Assembly (NCBI RefSeq): GCF_036924535.1
Contig: NZ_JAZHRT010000001.1
Coordinates: 1,674,001-1,738,000 of the forward strand
Length of the DNA: 64,000 nucleotides
Origin: Bradyrhizobium sp. AZCC 2262
Lineage (GTDB): Bacteria; Pseudomonadota; Alphaproteobacteria; Rhizobiales; Xanthobacteraceae
Direction of reading: 5' to 3'
The notes below the pieces were generated by a model. The model saw nothing but the letters and a program-made list of their open reading frames with translations. It was not told where the DNA came from and did not search any database. A program made the position numbers and the translations under genes. Shown piece by piece: positions 1-8,866 of the stretch (the stretch's first letter is position 1; every line of letters begins with the position of its first letter).

Positions 1-720
1 CCGGACGGTCATACGATCCTGTGCTCGATCTCGACCACTTATGTGATGAACCGGGTCATGATGAAGAATCCCGGCTACGACATGGACAAGGATCTGACGC
101 TGGTCAGCGTCATTCCGGGCGCCGGGCTGCCGCTGTGCGCCAGCCTGGCGTCAGGCGTCAAGACGCTGGATGATTTCGTCGCTTTCGCGCGCAAGAAGGG
201 TCAGGTGAACTTCGGCACCTATAGCGCGGGCTCGTCCCCGCACATGACCATCAATGAACTCAACAAGCAGTATGGTCTCAAGATCGAACCTATCCACTAC
301 CGTGGCGAAGCGCCGATGTGGACGGGTTTGCTGGACGGCACGCTCGATGCCGCGATGGGCAGCTACACGGCGGCGCAAACCGTTCTGCAAGGCGATAAAG
401 CCGTTGTGTTCGCGGTGCATTCGAAGAAGGTCGACGCGATCCCTGATATCAAGACCCTGCCCGAACAAGGCGCGACATCGAAGTTCTTCACCATAAGCGG
501 CTTCACCGGATGGGCTTTGCCAAAGGCTGTGCCGCAGCCGATCGTCGATCGGCTGGCGGAACTGTGCGTGGCAGCCAACAGCGATCCAAAGGTGAAGGAA
601 GTTCTCGCCACTTTCGTGCTGGAACCGGCGCTCGGCTTCAAGGAAAGCAACGCGCTGTATCAGCGTGAATTGCCGACCTGGATCGAGAGCGCCCAGGCGC
701 TCGGCCTGGAGCCTGTCTAG
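1..720 (+). CDS. Tripartite tricarboxylate transporter (TctC/Bug) substrate-binding protein, 5' truncated
   Basis: The frame is open from the first base of the window to TAG at 718-720, so the signal peptide and N-terminus lie outside. The first visible residues (PDGHTILCSIS) match the PDG-hT(L/I)l segment of the Bug/TctC periplasmic binding family. The C-terminal half shows the usual GFTGWALPKAVPQPIVDRL stretch, where the second lobe begins. Such proteins bind small carboxylates in the periplasm. They are often encoded far from the TctAB membrane genes, and none is visible here. The ligand cannot be inferred. Confidence 0.85.
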   Translation, partial: PDGHTILCSISTTYVMNRVMMKNPGYDMDKDLTLVSVIPGAGLPLCASLASGVKTLDDFVAFARKKGQVNFGTYSAGSSPHMTINELNKQYGLKIEPIHYRGEAPMWTGLLDGTLDAAMGSYTAAQTVLQGDKAVVFAVHSKKVDAIPDIKTLPEQGATSKFFTISGFTGWALPKAVPQPIVDRLAELCVAANSDPKVKEVLATFVLEPALGFKESNALYQRELPTWIESAQALGLEPV

Positions 721-799
721 CGCGAAAGCCGATCGGCGGGTAGGGTAGGTAGAGCCAAGCCGTAACCCACCAGCTCATTGGTGCTCGATCTTGAATGTG

Positions 800-1147
800 A
801 TGCCCGAGGACGACCCGACCGACGAGATTTCACTCATCGAGGAGCGGCTCGAGGAGCTTGCCGAAGTCTCGGAGCGATGCCGAAAGATCATTCTGGTTTC
901 CAAGGCGGCCATCGCCGGCGGCGCAGCCTTGCTGCTCGCGATGATACTCGGCCTGTTCGGGTCCAGTCAGGTCGCCGCCCTCGGGTCGATCGCCGCGGTG
1001 CTCGGCGGCATCGTATCGCTTGGATCGAACGTCAGTACGTTGCGGCAGACGACGGACGCCATCAGCGCCGCCGAGATGCTCCGTTCGGATCTGATCGGCA
1101 GGATCGATCTTCGAGTGGTTGGCGATAGCCCCATGAAACTGAGTTGA
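800..1147 (+). CDS. Small two-helix membrane protein, function unknown
   Basis: A 115-residue protein with an acidic N-terminus, a short amphipathic segment rich in Glu, and then two hydrophobic helices (about residues 32-55 and 60-80) separated by a short turn. A polar tail follows. I start at ATG 800; a TTG three codons upstream (791) is in frame, and neither has a clear ribosome site. No family is recognised. Codon use and third-position GC match neighbouring genes, which supports a real gene. It stands alone between the TctC-like gene and a palindromic repeat. Confidence 0.55.
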   Translation: MPEDDPTDEISLIEERLEELAEVSERCRKIILVSKAAIAGGAALLLAMILGLFGSSQVAALGSIAAVLGGIVSLGSNVSTLRQTTDAISAAEMLRSDLIGRIDLRVVGDSPMKLS

Positions 1148-1197
1148 CGTGCCAGCTCGCAGAGGCAGTGCTTAGCACGGGCTGTCCGTAGTCCGCA

Positions 1198-1279
1198 GGG
1201 TGGGCAAAGCGAAAGCGTGCCCACCATTCCTGGTCGAGCAAGTTTGGCGGGCACGGCGTTAGCACGCCTTTGCCCACCC
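1198..1279. repeat. GGGTGGGCAAAG-type inverted repeat
   Basis: GGGTGGGCAAAG at 1198-1209 faces its exact inverse CTTTGCCCACCC at 1268-1279. Each arm also has its own inner GTGCCCACC/GGCGGGCAC sequence, so the unit can fold as one long or two short hairpins. The same core recurs at 2618-2645, 20743 and 23551, which marks it as a dispersed intergenic element. Confidence 0.7.
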
Positions 1280-1296
1280 TACGAACCACGAAGCCC

Positions 1297-2544
1297 TCAC
1301 TTCATCCCCGTGCAGCTCGCATAGAACGTCGTCGTCGCCGGCCAGTCCGAGAACATCGCGCGCACGCCGACCTGTTTGGCGAGCACGTCCAGCACCGTCA
1401 GCGTATCGCCGTCGCGATCGACCGCTGATTTGATCGACTTGTGATAGAAGCCGCCGCCCTTGTGCAGCGGGCCGTCGCGCTCCAGCGACCAGCCGATCAG
1501 GTCGAGGCCTGCGGCTTTCGCCGCCTTGGCGTATTCGGACGGGACAATCTCGCGCTTGTCGTTCAGCGTCAGCATGGTCCAGATCGGCGGCCCGAGGATG
1601 GCTACGCCTTGCGCCTTCAATTCCGCCATCGAGGGTTTCCAGGTTTCGGGCTTATTGGGATCGAGACCCTGCTTCTCGTAGCGCTCCTCGAGATAGACCG
1701 CCTGCTTTGCGAATTCCGGCTCGGTTTTCACCCAGTAGAGCACGTCGGCGAGATTGAAGCTTTGCGCGAACACGTCGCTCGCGGGAATGCCGGCTTTCTT
1801 GTAGGTGTCCAGCATTTGCGATGCGTATTTCTCCTGGGTGTAGTCGCCGTCGAACGGCATCGCCACTTCGGGCGCCTTCAATTCCGGCGTGAACTTGGCG
1901 CCCAGGCTTTTGATCAGCACGATGCTCTCATCATGCGTCATCAGCGTGCCGGAATTGGCATAGAGATCGGTGCGCCAGCGCGGCGTGCCGTTCTGGTATT
2001 CTTCCGGCGTCTTCGCATCGGCGTTGAAGCCGTCCATCTTGGCGGTGAGCCGCCGGAATTCGGCGAGCGTGATGTCGCTCGTGCAGCATTTTGCCGACGC
2101 CTTCTTGCCGGTGGCGGGATCAGCCGGGCTGAAGGCCTGTGAGCATTTGGCGGCTAGCTCCGGCTCCGTCAAAATATTGGTCGTGGTATGCAGGTCGCAC
2201 TGCGAGTGCCGGCAGACCAGTTCGCGGTCTTTCGTGAACGTGACGTCGCATTCGATGATTCCGGCGCCCATGCGGGCCGCCGCCAGATAGGACTCCCTTG
2301 TATGCTCGGGGAATTCCAGCGCAGCGCCGCGGTGGCCGATGGAAAAGTCGGTCTTGCGAAACGGCCCGGTGCATTGGCTGAGCTGTTGCTTCAGCGGCCC
2401 GTCCTTCATCTTGTCGACCAGATAAAACGGCCGCGGCCCGACCTGCGCCTCGCGCGGCAGGGCAATGTCCTGCGCCATGGCAGGCATGGTCGCGGTCAGG
2501 AAGCAGAGCGCGGAGAGCAGGGCAGGGCGATGGCGGGCAGGCAT
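1297..2544 (-). CDS. Periplasmic glycerophosphodiester phosphodiesterase
   Basis: A 415-residue GDPD-family enzyme that hydrolyses glycerophosphodiesters to glycerol-3-phosphate and an alcohol. It has a signal peptide ending near AMA-Q (residue 25). The catalytic HRGA motif is at about residues 71-74, the metal-binding ECDV acids at about 98, and the second active-site His in CRHS at about 112. An ATG further upstream would put repeat DNA into the coding frame. I prefer the ATG at 2544 because GAGGTG precedes it and the signal peptide then starts cleanly. The size and extra Cys residues resemble the longer periplasmic GlpQ-like type. The gene is monocistronic. Confidence 0.88.
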   Translation of the reverse strand: MPARHRPALLSALCFLTATMPAMAQDIALPREAQVGPRPFYLVDKMKDGPLKQQLSQCTGPFRKTDFSIGHRGAALEFPEHTRESYLAAARMGAGIIECDVTFTKDRELVCRHSQCDLHTTTNILTEPELAAKCSQAFSPADPATGKKASAKCCTSDITLAEFRRLTAKMDGFNADAKTPEEYQNGTPRWRTDLYANSGTLMTHDESIVLIKSLGAKFTPELKAPEVAMPFDGDYTQEKYASQMLDTYKKAGIPASDVFAQSFNLADVLYWVKTEPEFAKQAVYLEERYEKQGLDPNKPETWKPSMAELKAQGVAILGPPIWTMLTLNDKREIVPSEYAKAAKAAGLDLIGWSLERDGPLHKGGGFYHKSIKSAVDRDGDTLTVLDVLAKQVGVRAMFSDWPATTTFYASCTGMK

Positions 2545-2617
2545 GGTAGCACCTCGGAAAAACGCGTTGCGCGCGGCCTTGATATCACGGAGCATGTGAC
2601 AGTTTGAATGGTGCGCA

Positions 2618-2645
2618 GGGTGGGCAAAGCGCAGCGTGCCCACCC
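2618..2645. repeat. Short GGGTGGGCA/TGCCCACCC palindrome
   Basis: Nine-base arms at 2618-2626 and 2637-2645 enclose a ten-base loop. The core is shared with the element at 1198-1279. It lies between divergently read genes at 2544 (minus) and 2699 (plus). Confidence 0.65.
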
Positions 2646-2698
2646 TTTCCTGCACCGTTGTTGATGGACTCTACAAGAACAATTCCAGGGAGAGAAAC

Positions 2699-3016
2699 AT
2701 GCCTGCAGCTTTCTTCGTCGTCCGCGCCACCGTATCAGACCCCGCCAAGCGCGAGGCCTTCGGCGCCTGGTATTCGCGCGAGCATCTGCCGGATGCGATG
2801 AAATCGTTCGGCGCCGTAAAGGCGTGGCGTTACTGGAGTGCGACCGATCCCTCGCTGCACCAGGCGATGTACCAATTCACGGACAAGGCTGCGCTCGATC
2901 GCGCGATCGAGGGACCCGAGATGAAACGCCTGATCGCCGATTTCAACCGCGACTGGCCGGACGTGACGCGCACGCGGGATGTGCTGGTGCTGGCCGAGGA
3001 GTTGGTCCCGGCTTGA
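2699..3016 (+). CDS. Dimeric alpha-beta barrel (EthD/DUF4286-like) small protein
   Basis: A 105-residue cytoplasmic protein with the look of a ferredoxin-like dimeric alpha-beta barrel. It has an N-terminal strand FFVVRATV, a helix with AFGAWYSREHLPDA, and a central strand around AWRYWSA. The REHLP segment is where EthD-like and related proteins place polar pocket residues. The start at ATG 2699 has AGGGAGAG upstream; the longer in-frame ATG at 2636 runs into repeat DNA. The substrate is unknown. No partner gene is adjacent. Confidence 0.65.
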   Translation: MPAAFFVVRATVSDPAKREAFGAWYSREHLPDAMKSFGAVKAWRYWSATDPSLHQAMYQFTDKAALDRAIEGPEMKRLIADFNRDWPDVTRTRDVLVLAEELVPA

Positions 3017-3222
3017 GATGCGGGCGGCGCCCGACGTCACACGCCCGCGCGATGCAGAAAAGCCGCAGCGGCGACAAATGTTCCGCCGCGAAGAGGCGCG
3101 CACGTAAATATTTCCGGGATCGGATTCATTCGCAACGAAGCTGAACGCGCAGTTCAGCGGGCGTTCATCTCGGCACCTCGAAACTCTCTTCTTCGCACCC
3201 AGCAGACGGAGGAGAAGATGTG

Positions 3223-3579
3223 ATGGAACGCCGCCACTTTCTGAAACTCGCCTTTGGATTTGCCGCGGGCGGCATCGCGCTTGCAGCGAGCGCGCAGGCC
3301 GCGCCGCTGATGCCGGCGCCGCTCGCCGACGACGCCAAACTGCCCGTCAATCCTGATGCGCAACCCGCCGTCACCTCGGGCGAGGAGGTCGATCGCCTCA
3401 CGCCGGAAGAAGTGCGCTGGGGCCACGGCCGCCATCGCGGCTGGGGCCGTCGGCACTGGGGCTGGCGTCGCCGGCATTGGGGTTGGCGCCGCCGCCGTTG
3501 GCGTCGCAGGCATTGGGGCTGGCATCGCCGCCGTCGTTGGCGCCGCCGCTACTGGCGTCGTCGTCGTTACTACTGGTAA
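3223..3579 (+). CDS. Exported Arg/Trp/His-rich low-complexity protein
   Basis: About 118 residues. The N-terminus RRHFLKLAFGF followed by a hydrophobic run and AQA resembles a twin-arginine signal. Residues 25-70 are ordinary and acidic. From about residue 70 the chain becomes degenerate repeats of W-G-(W/H)-R-R-(R/H), with nearly every residue Arg, Trp, Gly, His or Tyr to the end. GGAGGAG at 3208-3214 supports ATG 3223; GTG 3220 is also possible. Similar Tat-signal proteins with basic aromatic tails are common hypotheticals in this group. The role is unknown; nucleic-acid, membrane or metal binding are only possibilities. Confidence 0.65.
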   Translation: MERRHFLKLAFGFAAGGIALAASAQAAPLMPAPLADDAKLPVNPDAQPAVTSGEEVDRLTPEEVRWGHGRHRGWGRRHWGWRRRHWGWRRRRWRRRHWGWHRRRRWRRRYWRRRRYYW

Positions 3580-3626
3580 GGCGCCTTAGAGCGTGAGGGT
3601 TTCAAGTCGACGCTCGCACTATCTCC

Positions 3627-3725
3627 GTCATCCTGAGGCGCGAGCGAAGCGAGCCTCGAAGGATGAGAGGCCCGTGGCCGTCGCCCTTCGAGGGCCGCGC
3701 TGCGCACGGCCACCTCAGGGTGACG
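3627..3725. repeat. Dispersed intergenic palindrome (GTCATCCTGAGG type)
   Basis: It starts with GTCATCCTGAGG and ends with CCTCAGGGTGACGG, so the outer ends are inverted. Inner segments (CGAGCGAAGCGAGCCTCG; GGCCGTCGCCCTTCGAGGG with the matching GGCC arms) can fold further. The form is typical of mosaic repeats in Bradyrhizobium and Rhodopseudomonas intergenic DNA. Confidence 0.7.
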
Positions 3726-3784
3726 GATCACGTTAGTTGAAGCCGGCTTCATCAGGCTTTGGGGATCTCTGAACAAGCAATAAA

Positions 3785-3810
3785 AAAAGCCCCGCGAGAG
3801 CGGGGCTTTT
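3785..3810 (-). terminator. Rho-independent terminator, probably bidirectional
   Basis: AAAAGCCCCGC at 3785-3795 pairs with GCGGGGCTTTT at 3800-3810 around a GAGA loop, with A- and T-runs on both sides. It lies 17 bases past the stop of the minus-strand gene at 3828 and could also stop plus-strand reading. Confidence 0.85.
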
Positions 3811-3827
3811 GTCTTGCCTTGGAAATG

Positions 3828-4067
3828 TCAGTAAGCGCGGCAGCGTCCGTAGCGCCACACGGTGCCGTAAGGGCACACGCGGCCGGGCCGCACCACGACG
3901 ACCGGAGCCGGCGCCACGACGACCGGGGCCACAACGACCCGGCGGTTGGGCTGGCAGCCGCCATAGGGACCACGATGCCAGCCGGGGCCGCATCCGCCCG
4001 CGGCTTCCGCCGCGCTGAAGCTGGCAATGGTGCCCAGGGCCAAAACTGCTGCGAAAAGGTATTTCAT
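3828..4067 (-). CDS. Small secreted GCGPG/CRPN-type protein
   Basis: A 79-residue protein with a clear Sec signal peptide (MKYLFAAVLALGTIASFSAAEA). The short mature part begins GGCGPGWHRGPYGGCQPN, continues as a Val/Pro/Ala-rich linker, and ends CPYGTVWRYGRCRAY. The GCGPGWHRG...C motif is the hallmark of small exported proteins often annotated as the GCG_CRPN class in alphaproteobacteria. GGGAGAAAAC precedes ATG 4067; a longer frame begins upstream but lacks this logic. Four Cys suggest disulfides in the periplasm. The function is unknown. Confidence 0.8.
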   Translation of the reverse strand: MKYLFAAVLALGTIASFSAAEAAGGCGPGWHRGPYGGCQPNRRVVVAPVVVAPAPVVVVRPGRVCPYGTVWRYGRCRAY

Positions 4068-4153
4068 GTTTTCTCCCGTTTTCGGCCGCAAGGGCGGCAC
4101 GGTTCGGAACCTAGTCACGAACAGCTGAATGGAACATGAATGTCGTTGATTTG

Positions 4154-5179
4154 TCATGGAGCTACGGCCAAAAATCCGAGCACCAGTTCGTTGTATCTGG
4201 CCGGCGCTTCCAGGAAGACCAGGTGCCCGGTATTCGGCACCACTTCGGCCCGGCCGTTCGCCATCTTTGCGGCGAGCGCCTTGGCCAGCTCGGCATTTTG
4301 TCCCATTTTCGCGCGCAACGCCTCTGGCGCATTGGGTCTTCCCGGCGCGTTGTGGTCGTCGGCGCCCATCACGAACAGCGTCGGCTGCGTGATCAGCGGG
4401 ATCTCGTGCACGACAGGCTCGCGGTAGATCAATTGCGCCGAGCTGACGAACGCGCGCAGCCAGCGCGGATATTCGGCGCTGCCCTTGATGTTGAAACGCG
4501 CGTCGATGAACGGCGTGACCTGTTCGGGCGGCAGTTTTAGCGCGTAGTTTGTCTCGAGCTGTTTGCGATAACCGTCCGCGGTGAGCTTGTCTTCGTTCTC
4601 AAGAATCTTCTCGGTCGGCGTCGGCGGCACGTAGAGCCGATAATCCTCCAGGCCGATCGGGGCGGTGAGCACCAGATGCGCAATCCGGTCCGGGTAGGCT
4701 CGCGCGATCCGCACGCCCAGCATGCCGCCGAGCGAATGCGCCACGATGTCGGCCTTGGCGATCTGGAGATGATCGAGCAGCGCGATGGTGTTGCGCGCCA
4801 GCGTATCGAAATGCAAATCGCCTTGTGGCTTGGAGGATTTGCCGAAACCGATCTGGTCCGGCACGACCACGCGATAGCCGGCATCGTTCAAGGTCTTGAT
4901 GACCGGCGCCCAGTAGCTCGATGGAAAATTCCGGCCATGCAGCAGCACCACGGTGCGCCCGTTCGGCTGCGCGGGAGCGACATCCATATAGGCCATCCGC
5001 ACCTGCTCGCCGTCGTTCACCAGCGGCAGCAGGTGGACGGGGTAGGGATAGACAAAACCTTCGAGCCCGATGCCGTACGGCTCGCGCGCGGCAGGTCGTT
5101 CAGTTTCCGCTGCGGTCGCAGACAATAACGGCATCGCGGCCAAGGCGGCTGCTACCACGCCGACGCACATCCCTCGCAT
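4154..5179 (-). CDS. Exported alpha/beta-hydrolase
   Basis: A 341-residue alpha/beta-hydrolase with a signal peptide (residues 1-23). The oxyanion motif LLHGRNF is at about residue 80, the nucleophile elbow AHSLGG at about 148, the acid in MGADDHN at about 274, and the catalytic His in NTGHLVFLEAP near 320. The order and spacing fit haloperoxidase/epoxide-hydrolase-like esterases. AGGAGTTTCGGG precedes the start. No operon partner is present, and the substrate cannot be predicted. Confidence 0.85.
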   Translation of the reverse strand: MRGMCVGVVAAALAAMPLLSATAAETERPAAREPYGIGLEGFVYPYPVHLLPLVNDGEQVRMAYMDVAPAQPNGRTVVLLHGRNFPSSYWAPVIKTLNDAGYRVVVPDQIGFGKSSKPQGDLHFDTLARNTIALLDHLQIAKADIVAHSLGGMLGVRIARAYPDRIAHLVLTAPIGLEDYRLYVPPTPTEKILENEDKLTADGYRKQLETNYALKLPPEQVTPFIDARFNIKGSAEYPRWLRAFVSSAQLIYREPVVHEIPLITQPTLFVMGADDHNAPGRPNAPEALRAKMGQNAELAKALAAKMANGRAEVVPNTGHLVFLEAPARYNELVLGFLAVAP

Positions 5180-5423
5180 CCCGAAACTCCTGTTCTCAAG
5201 ACAGGGGCGTATTGATGCCGACGTCGCCCGGTGTAAAGTCTTTGCATTTCACGTTTTGGCGAGAGCATAGGCTGGCTACTCTCATGGTGAGCGCTGCCAT
5301 GCCGCGCTGATGCACGAAGCGGACGCAAAAGCCCGCGCGCCACTTTGCAGTAATGCCCTTCCCCTGTACCATCATGCCAAGACGACCGACATCAGCGGTC
5401 GCTACGGCAAGGGGAGGGTTTTA

Positions 5424-6635
5424 ATGCGTCGCCACATTATCGCCGCGCTCGCGCTCCTGTTATGGGGAGCGGGGCTGACCGCCTCCGCGGTCGCGCAGCA
5501 ACCGGTCAAGCTCGGTGTCCTCAACGACCAGACGGGACTGTACGCGGATCTCTCCGGCATGGGTTCGGTCCACGCCGCACGCATGGCGGTCGAGGATTTC
5601 GGCGGCAAGGTGCTGGGCCGGCCGATCGAAGTCATCTTTGCCGACCACCAGAACAAGCCCGACATCGGCGCCAACATCGCGCGGCAGTGGATCGAGACCG
5701 AGGGCGTCAGCCTCATCCTCGACGTTCCCAATTCGGCCGTGGGGCTCGCTGTGCGCGAGGTCACGCGCACGCACGACGCCGTTGACATCAACACCGGCGC
5801 CGCCACGTCGGATCTCTCCGGAAAAGCCTGTTCGCCGCACGGCGTGCACTGGAGCTTCGACACCTACGGCCTTGCGGCGACGATCGGCCAGGCGTTGGTG
5901 AAGCAGGGCGGCGATAGCTGGTTTTTCATCACCGCCGACTACGCATTCGGGCATGCGCTCGAGCGCGACACCTCAGCGTTCGTCACGGCCGCCGGTGGCA
6001 AGGTGGTGGGGGCCGTGCGCCATCCACTCAATACCGCCGACTTCTCGTCCTTTCTGCTGCAGGCGCAAGCCTCGAAGGCGAAGATCGTCGCGCTCTCGAA
6101 CGCCGGCGGCGACACCATCAACGCGATCAAACAGGCTGGGGAATTCGGCTTGGGCCGCAAAGGCGACCAGCGCGTGGCTGCGCTCCTGCTGCAGTTTCCC
6201 GACACCCACGCCCTTGGCCTCGAAGCGGCGCAGGGCCTGACCGCGAGCGAGACCTTCTTCTGGGACCTGGATGACGCGACCCGCGCCTGGACCAAACGCC
6301 TCGTCGCCCGGAACGCAGGGAAACCGCCGAGCATGATCCATGCCGGGACCTATGGGGCGACGTTGCATTACCTCAAGGCGGTGGCGGCAGCCGGCACGAC
6401 CGATGCGACCAAGGTCGTCGCCAAGATGAAGGAACTGCCGATCGACGACTTCTACACAAAAGGCACGGTGCGCGAGGATGGACGTGTGATGCGGCCTTAT
6501 TATCTGCTGCAGGTGAAGAAGCCCTCGGAATCCAAATACCAGTTCGATTATCTCAAGCTCCTTGCCACGGTGCCGGCTGAGCAAGCGGCGCGGCCGCTCA
6601 GCGAGAGCGCTTGCCCGATGGTGAAGCAACGCTGA
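5424..6635 (+). CDS. ABC transporter substrate-binding protein, branched-chain amino acid type
   Basis: A 403-residue periplasmic binding protein of the Leu/Ile/Val (Peripla_BP_6) family. A signal peptide ends at AVAQ, then KLGVLNDQTGLYADLSG, the typical first strand and ligand loop. YGATLHYLKAVAAAGTTD near the C-terminus is also typical. AAGGGGAGG precedes ATG 5424; the frame extends upstream without a signal-like start, so I reject the longer form. No permease or ATPase genes are adjacent, a common orphan arrangement in bradyrhizobia where such proteins often bind aromatic or carboxylic compounds. Confidence 0.88.
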   Translation: MRRHIIAALALLLWGAGLTASAVAQQPVKLGVLNDQTGLYADLSGMGSVHAARMAVEDFGGKVLGRPIEVIFADHQNKPDIGANIARQWIETEGVSLILDVPNSAVGLAVREVTRTHDAVDINTGAATSDLSGKACSPHGVHWSFDTYGLAATIGQALVKQGGDSWFFITADYAFGHALERDTSAFVTAAGGKVVGAVRHPLNTADFSSFLLQAQASKAKIVALSNAGGDTINAIKQAGEFGLGRKGDQRVAALLLQFPDTHALGLEAAQGLTASETFFWDLDDATRAWTKRLVARNAGKPPSMIHAGTYGATLHYLKAVAAAGTTDATKVVAKMKELPIDDFYTKGTVREDGRVMRPYYLLQVKKPSESKYQFDYLKLLATVPAEQAARPLSESACPMVKQR

Positions 6636-6774
6636 GATCGGTCGCGGCGACGTGTCGGCGGCTCGCACGTCCGTCGGGCGCGTTATTCGGCTTTCAGCCC
6701 GGCGCTGAAATCGCCCTCGGAAACGCAGGCACCGTTTGGTCTGCGTTCCCGCCGGATTGGTTCATGAGTCGCGC

Positions 6775-7473
6775 TTAAGCCGGCTCGCTTCCGAACAGCG
6801 CGGCGAAGCGTTTTTCGCCGGTGCGGGTGAAGTTGACGACGCGGCTGCCCGGCGCAGGATCCCGCGCTGCCCAGTTGAGTTCGGTGAAGCGGTTCATCAC
6901 GGCGGCGCCGAGCGTGCCGGCGAGGTGATGGCGGCGTTCGCTCCAGTCGAGACAGGCCTTGCACACGGGACGGCGCGGGTGCGCCAACGCCTCCGTGTCG
7001 ATCTGCAACGCCTCGGCCATGAAGCGCTTGCCTTCGCCGGTGAGTTCGATGTCCTGTTTTGTCTGCCGGACCAGCCGTTGCTTGCGCAGGCTGTCGAGCA
7101 TCTGCACGCCGAGGTCGCCGGCCAGGTGGTCGTAGCAGATCCGCGCCCGCCGCAGCGCCGGCTCCTTCGGCCCCGTGCGCACGCGCGTGTGCCCGGCGCG
7201 CTCGGCCAGGCCCGCAAGGCCTTCGAGCACATGGGCGACGTCGGGACCGGTGAGACGGTAATAGCGGTGGCGGCCCTGTTTCTCCGGCTCGATCAGGCCG
7301 CCGGCTTCGAGTTTCGCCAGATGCGAACTCGCGGTCTGCGGCGTGATGCCGGCCTGGTGCGCCAGCTCGCTCGCGGTCAGCGCGCGGCCGGTCATCAGCG
7401 CCGTCAGCATGTTGGAACGCGCGGGATCGCCGACCAAAGAGGCGACCATGGCGATGTCGGGGCCTGCTTTCAT
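6775..7473 (-). CDS. ArsR-family winged-helix transcriptional regulator
   Basis: A 232-residue protein. Residues 10-80 form an ArsR winged helix: DPARSNMLTALM, recognition helix ITPQTASSHLAKLEAGGL, wing EKQGRHRYYRL. The C-terminal part adds about 130 residues with CKACLDWSERRHHLAG, whose two Cys and two His might bind metal or sense redox. The extension is longer than a classical ArsR and matches the subgroup with a DUF-like tail. It is divergent from the NIPSNAP gene at 7641, with a palindromic repeat between them. The effector is unknown. Confidence 0.85.
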   Translation of the reverse strand: MKAGPDIAMVASLVGDPARSNMLTALMTGRALTASELAHQAGITPQTASSHLAKLEAGGLIEPEKQGRHRYYRLTGPDVAHVLEGLAGLAERAGHTRVRTGPKEPALRRARICYDHLAGDLGVQMLDSLRKQRLVRQTKQDIELTGEGKRFMAEALQIDTEALAHPRRPVCKACLDWSERRHHLAGTLGAAVMNRFTELNWAARDPAPGSRVVNFTRTGEKRFAALFGSEPA

Positions 7474-7531
7474 AGTTCGATGATAGCCGAAGCATCGCGG
7501 TAGGGCAAGCGGCTATTCTCCGCTCTCAGCT

Positions 7532-7617
7532 CCGTCATTGCGAGCGAAGCGAAGCAATCCATGCCGCCACAAGCGGAGGGATGGATTGCTTCGTCGCTTC
7601 GCTCCTCGCAATGACGG
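7532..7617. repeat. Intergenic palindrome (CCGTCATTGCGAGCGAAGCG type)
   Basis: The left end CCGTCATTGCGAGC is mirrored by the right end GCTCCTCGCAATGACGG, with an inner GCAATCCAT/ATGGATTGC inverted pair. The whole 86-base unit folds as a long hairpin. It sits just upstream of the gene at 7641 and would be in its 5' leader. Confidence 0.8.
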
Positions 7618-7640
7618 AGGAGCAGCACAGGAGCCCCGTC

Positions 7641-7949
7641 ATGACCATCACCGTTTTCATTCGCTACCAGCTCGATCCGTTCAAGCGCGCCCAGTTCGAG
7701 CAATATTCGAAAAACTGGCTCACGATCATCCCGAAATGCGGCGGCGACCTGCTTGGCTACTGGATGCCGCATGAGGGCACCAACAACATCGCGTTCGCGC
7801 TGATCTCGTTCGAGAGCCTCGCCGCCTATGAAAGCTACCGGGCGCGCCTGCGCGCCGACAGCGAAGGCATGGCCAATTTCAATTTCGCCGAGGAAAACAA
7901 GTTCATCCTCGCCGAGGAGCGGACGTTCCTGCGCAAGGTCGTGGCGTGA
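7641..7949 (+). CDS. NIPSNAP-family protein
   Basis: A 102-residue ferredoxin-like protein. [22 protein letters not shown] is the usual NIPSNAP N-terminus, and [21 protein letters not shown] is the central conserved strand pair. The family forms dimeric alpha-beta barrels whose biochemical role in bacteria is poorly known. The start at ATG 7641 follows GGAGCAGCACAGGAGCC. An in-frame ATG at 7581 lies inside the palindromic repeat and is rejected. Confidence 0.82.
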   Translation: MTITVFIRYQLDPFKRAQFEQYSKNWLTIIPKCGGDLLGYWMPHEGTNNIAFALISFESLAAYESYRARLRADSEGMANFNFAEENKFILAEERTFLRKVVA

Positions 7950-8017
7950 GGCGTCTGGCAGAACCGGCGCTGCGTTCCTATCTACGCGGCGCCAACAAAC
8001 ATTGAGGGGAGCGATCC

Positions 8018-8830
8018 ATGCTGACACCTGCTGACAAACGCGCCGCGTTCAAAAAATTGCACGAGAGCGGATGCTTCATCATCCCGAATCCCTTTGACGT
8101 CGGCAGCGCGAAGGCCTTGCAGCATCTCGGCTTCAAGGCGCTGGCTTCCACCAGCGCGGGCTTTGCCTGGACGATTGCCAAGGCCGACAACCGCGTCACC
8201 GTCGACGATGTCTGCACGCATCTTGCCGCGATCTGCACGGCGGTCGATATCCCCGTCAATGCCGACTTCGAGGACGGCTTTGCGCACGAGCCGGACAAGG
8301 TCGGCGTCAATGTCGCGCGCGCCGTGAAGACCGGCGTCGCCGGCCTTTCGATCGAGGATTTTACCGGAGACAACGCAAAGCCGCTGTTCGATCGTGCGTT
8401 GGCAATCGATCGCATCCGGGCGGCGCGGAAAGCCATCGACGCCGACAACAGCGGCGTGCTGCTCACCGGCCGCTGCGAGGCGTTCCTGCGCGGGCAGAAG
8501 GATCTGGCGCTCGTGATCGACCGGCTCACCGCCTATGCCGAAGCCGGCGCCGATTGCCTCTATGCGCCCGGCATCGCGACGGCGGAAGAGATTTCGGCGG
8601 TCGTGAAGGCGGTCGCGCCAAGACCCGTCAATCTCCTGGTCGGCGCAGCCGGCCCGTCGCTGAAAATCGCGGGCGATCTCGGCGTACGCCGGATCAGCGT
8701 CGGCGGCGCGCTGGCGCGGATGGCGTGGGCCGGTTTCATGAAGGCATCAAAGGAGATGGCCGAGCAGGGGACATTCAGCGAATTCACCAACGGCTATCCC
8801 GGCGGCGAACTCAACAAGATGTTCAGCTAA
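8018..8830 (+). CDS. Isocitrate lyase/PEP mutase superfamily protein
   Basis: A 270-residue TIM-barrel protein of the PEP mutase/isocitrate lyase superfamily. NPFDVGSAKALQHLGFKAL at the start and PVNADFEDGFA at about residues 83-93 hold the Mg-binding acids. LLTGRCEAFL carries the conserved Arg/Glu near residue 150. The enzyme would break or rearrange a C-C or P-C bond next to a carboxylate, but there is no KKCGHL lyase motif, so it is not a true isocitrate lyase. GAGGGGAGCGATCC precedes ATG 8018. Close homologues are often labelled oxaloacetate decarboxylase or 2-methylisocitrate lyase-like, and I cannot choose. Confidence 0.82.
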   Translation: MLTPADKRAAFKKLHESGCFIIPNPFDVGSAKALQHLGFKALASTSAGFAWTIAKADNRVTVDDVCTHLAAICTAVDIPVNADFEDGFAHEPDKVGVNVARAVKTGVAGLSIEDFTGDNAKPLFDRALAIDRIRAARKAIDADNSGVLLTGRCEAFLRGQKDLALVIDRLTAYAEAGADCLYAPGIATAEEISAVVKAVAPRPVNLLVGAAGPSLKIAGDLGVRRISVGGALARMAWAGFMKASKEMAEQGTFSEFTNGYPGGELNKMFS

Positions 8831-8866
8831 AGCGTGAACCCATCAATTCAGAGCGGCCACTCGCGC

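Noticed and set aside
8018..8830. True isocitrate lyase
   Set aside because: Protein is half the usual length and lacks the KKCGH active-site motif.
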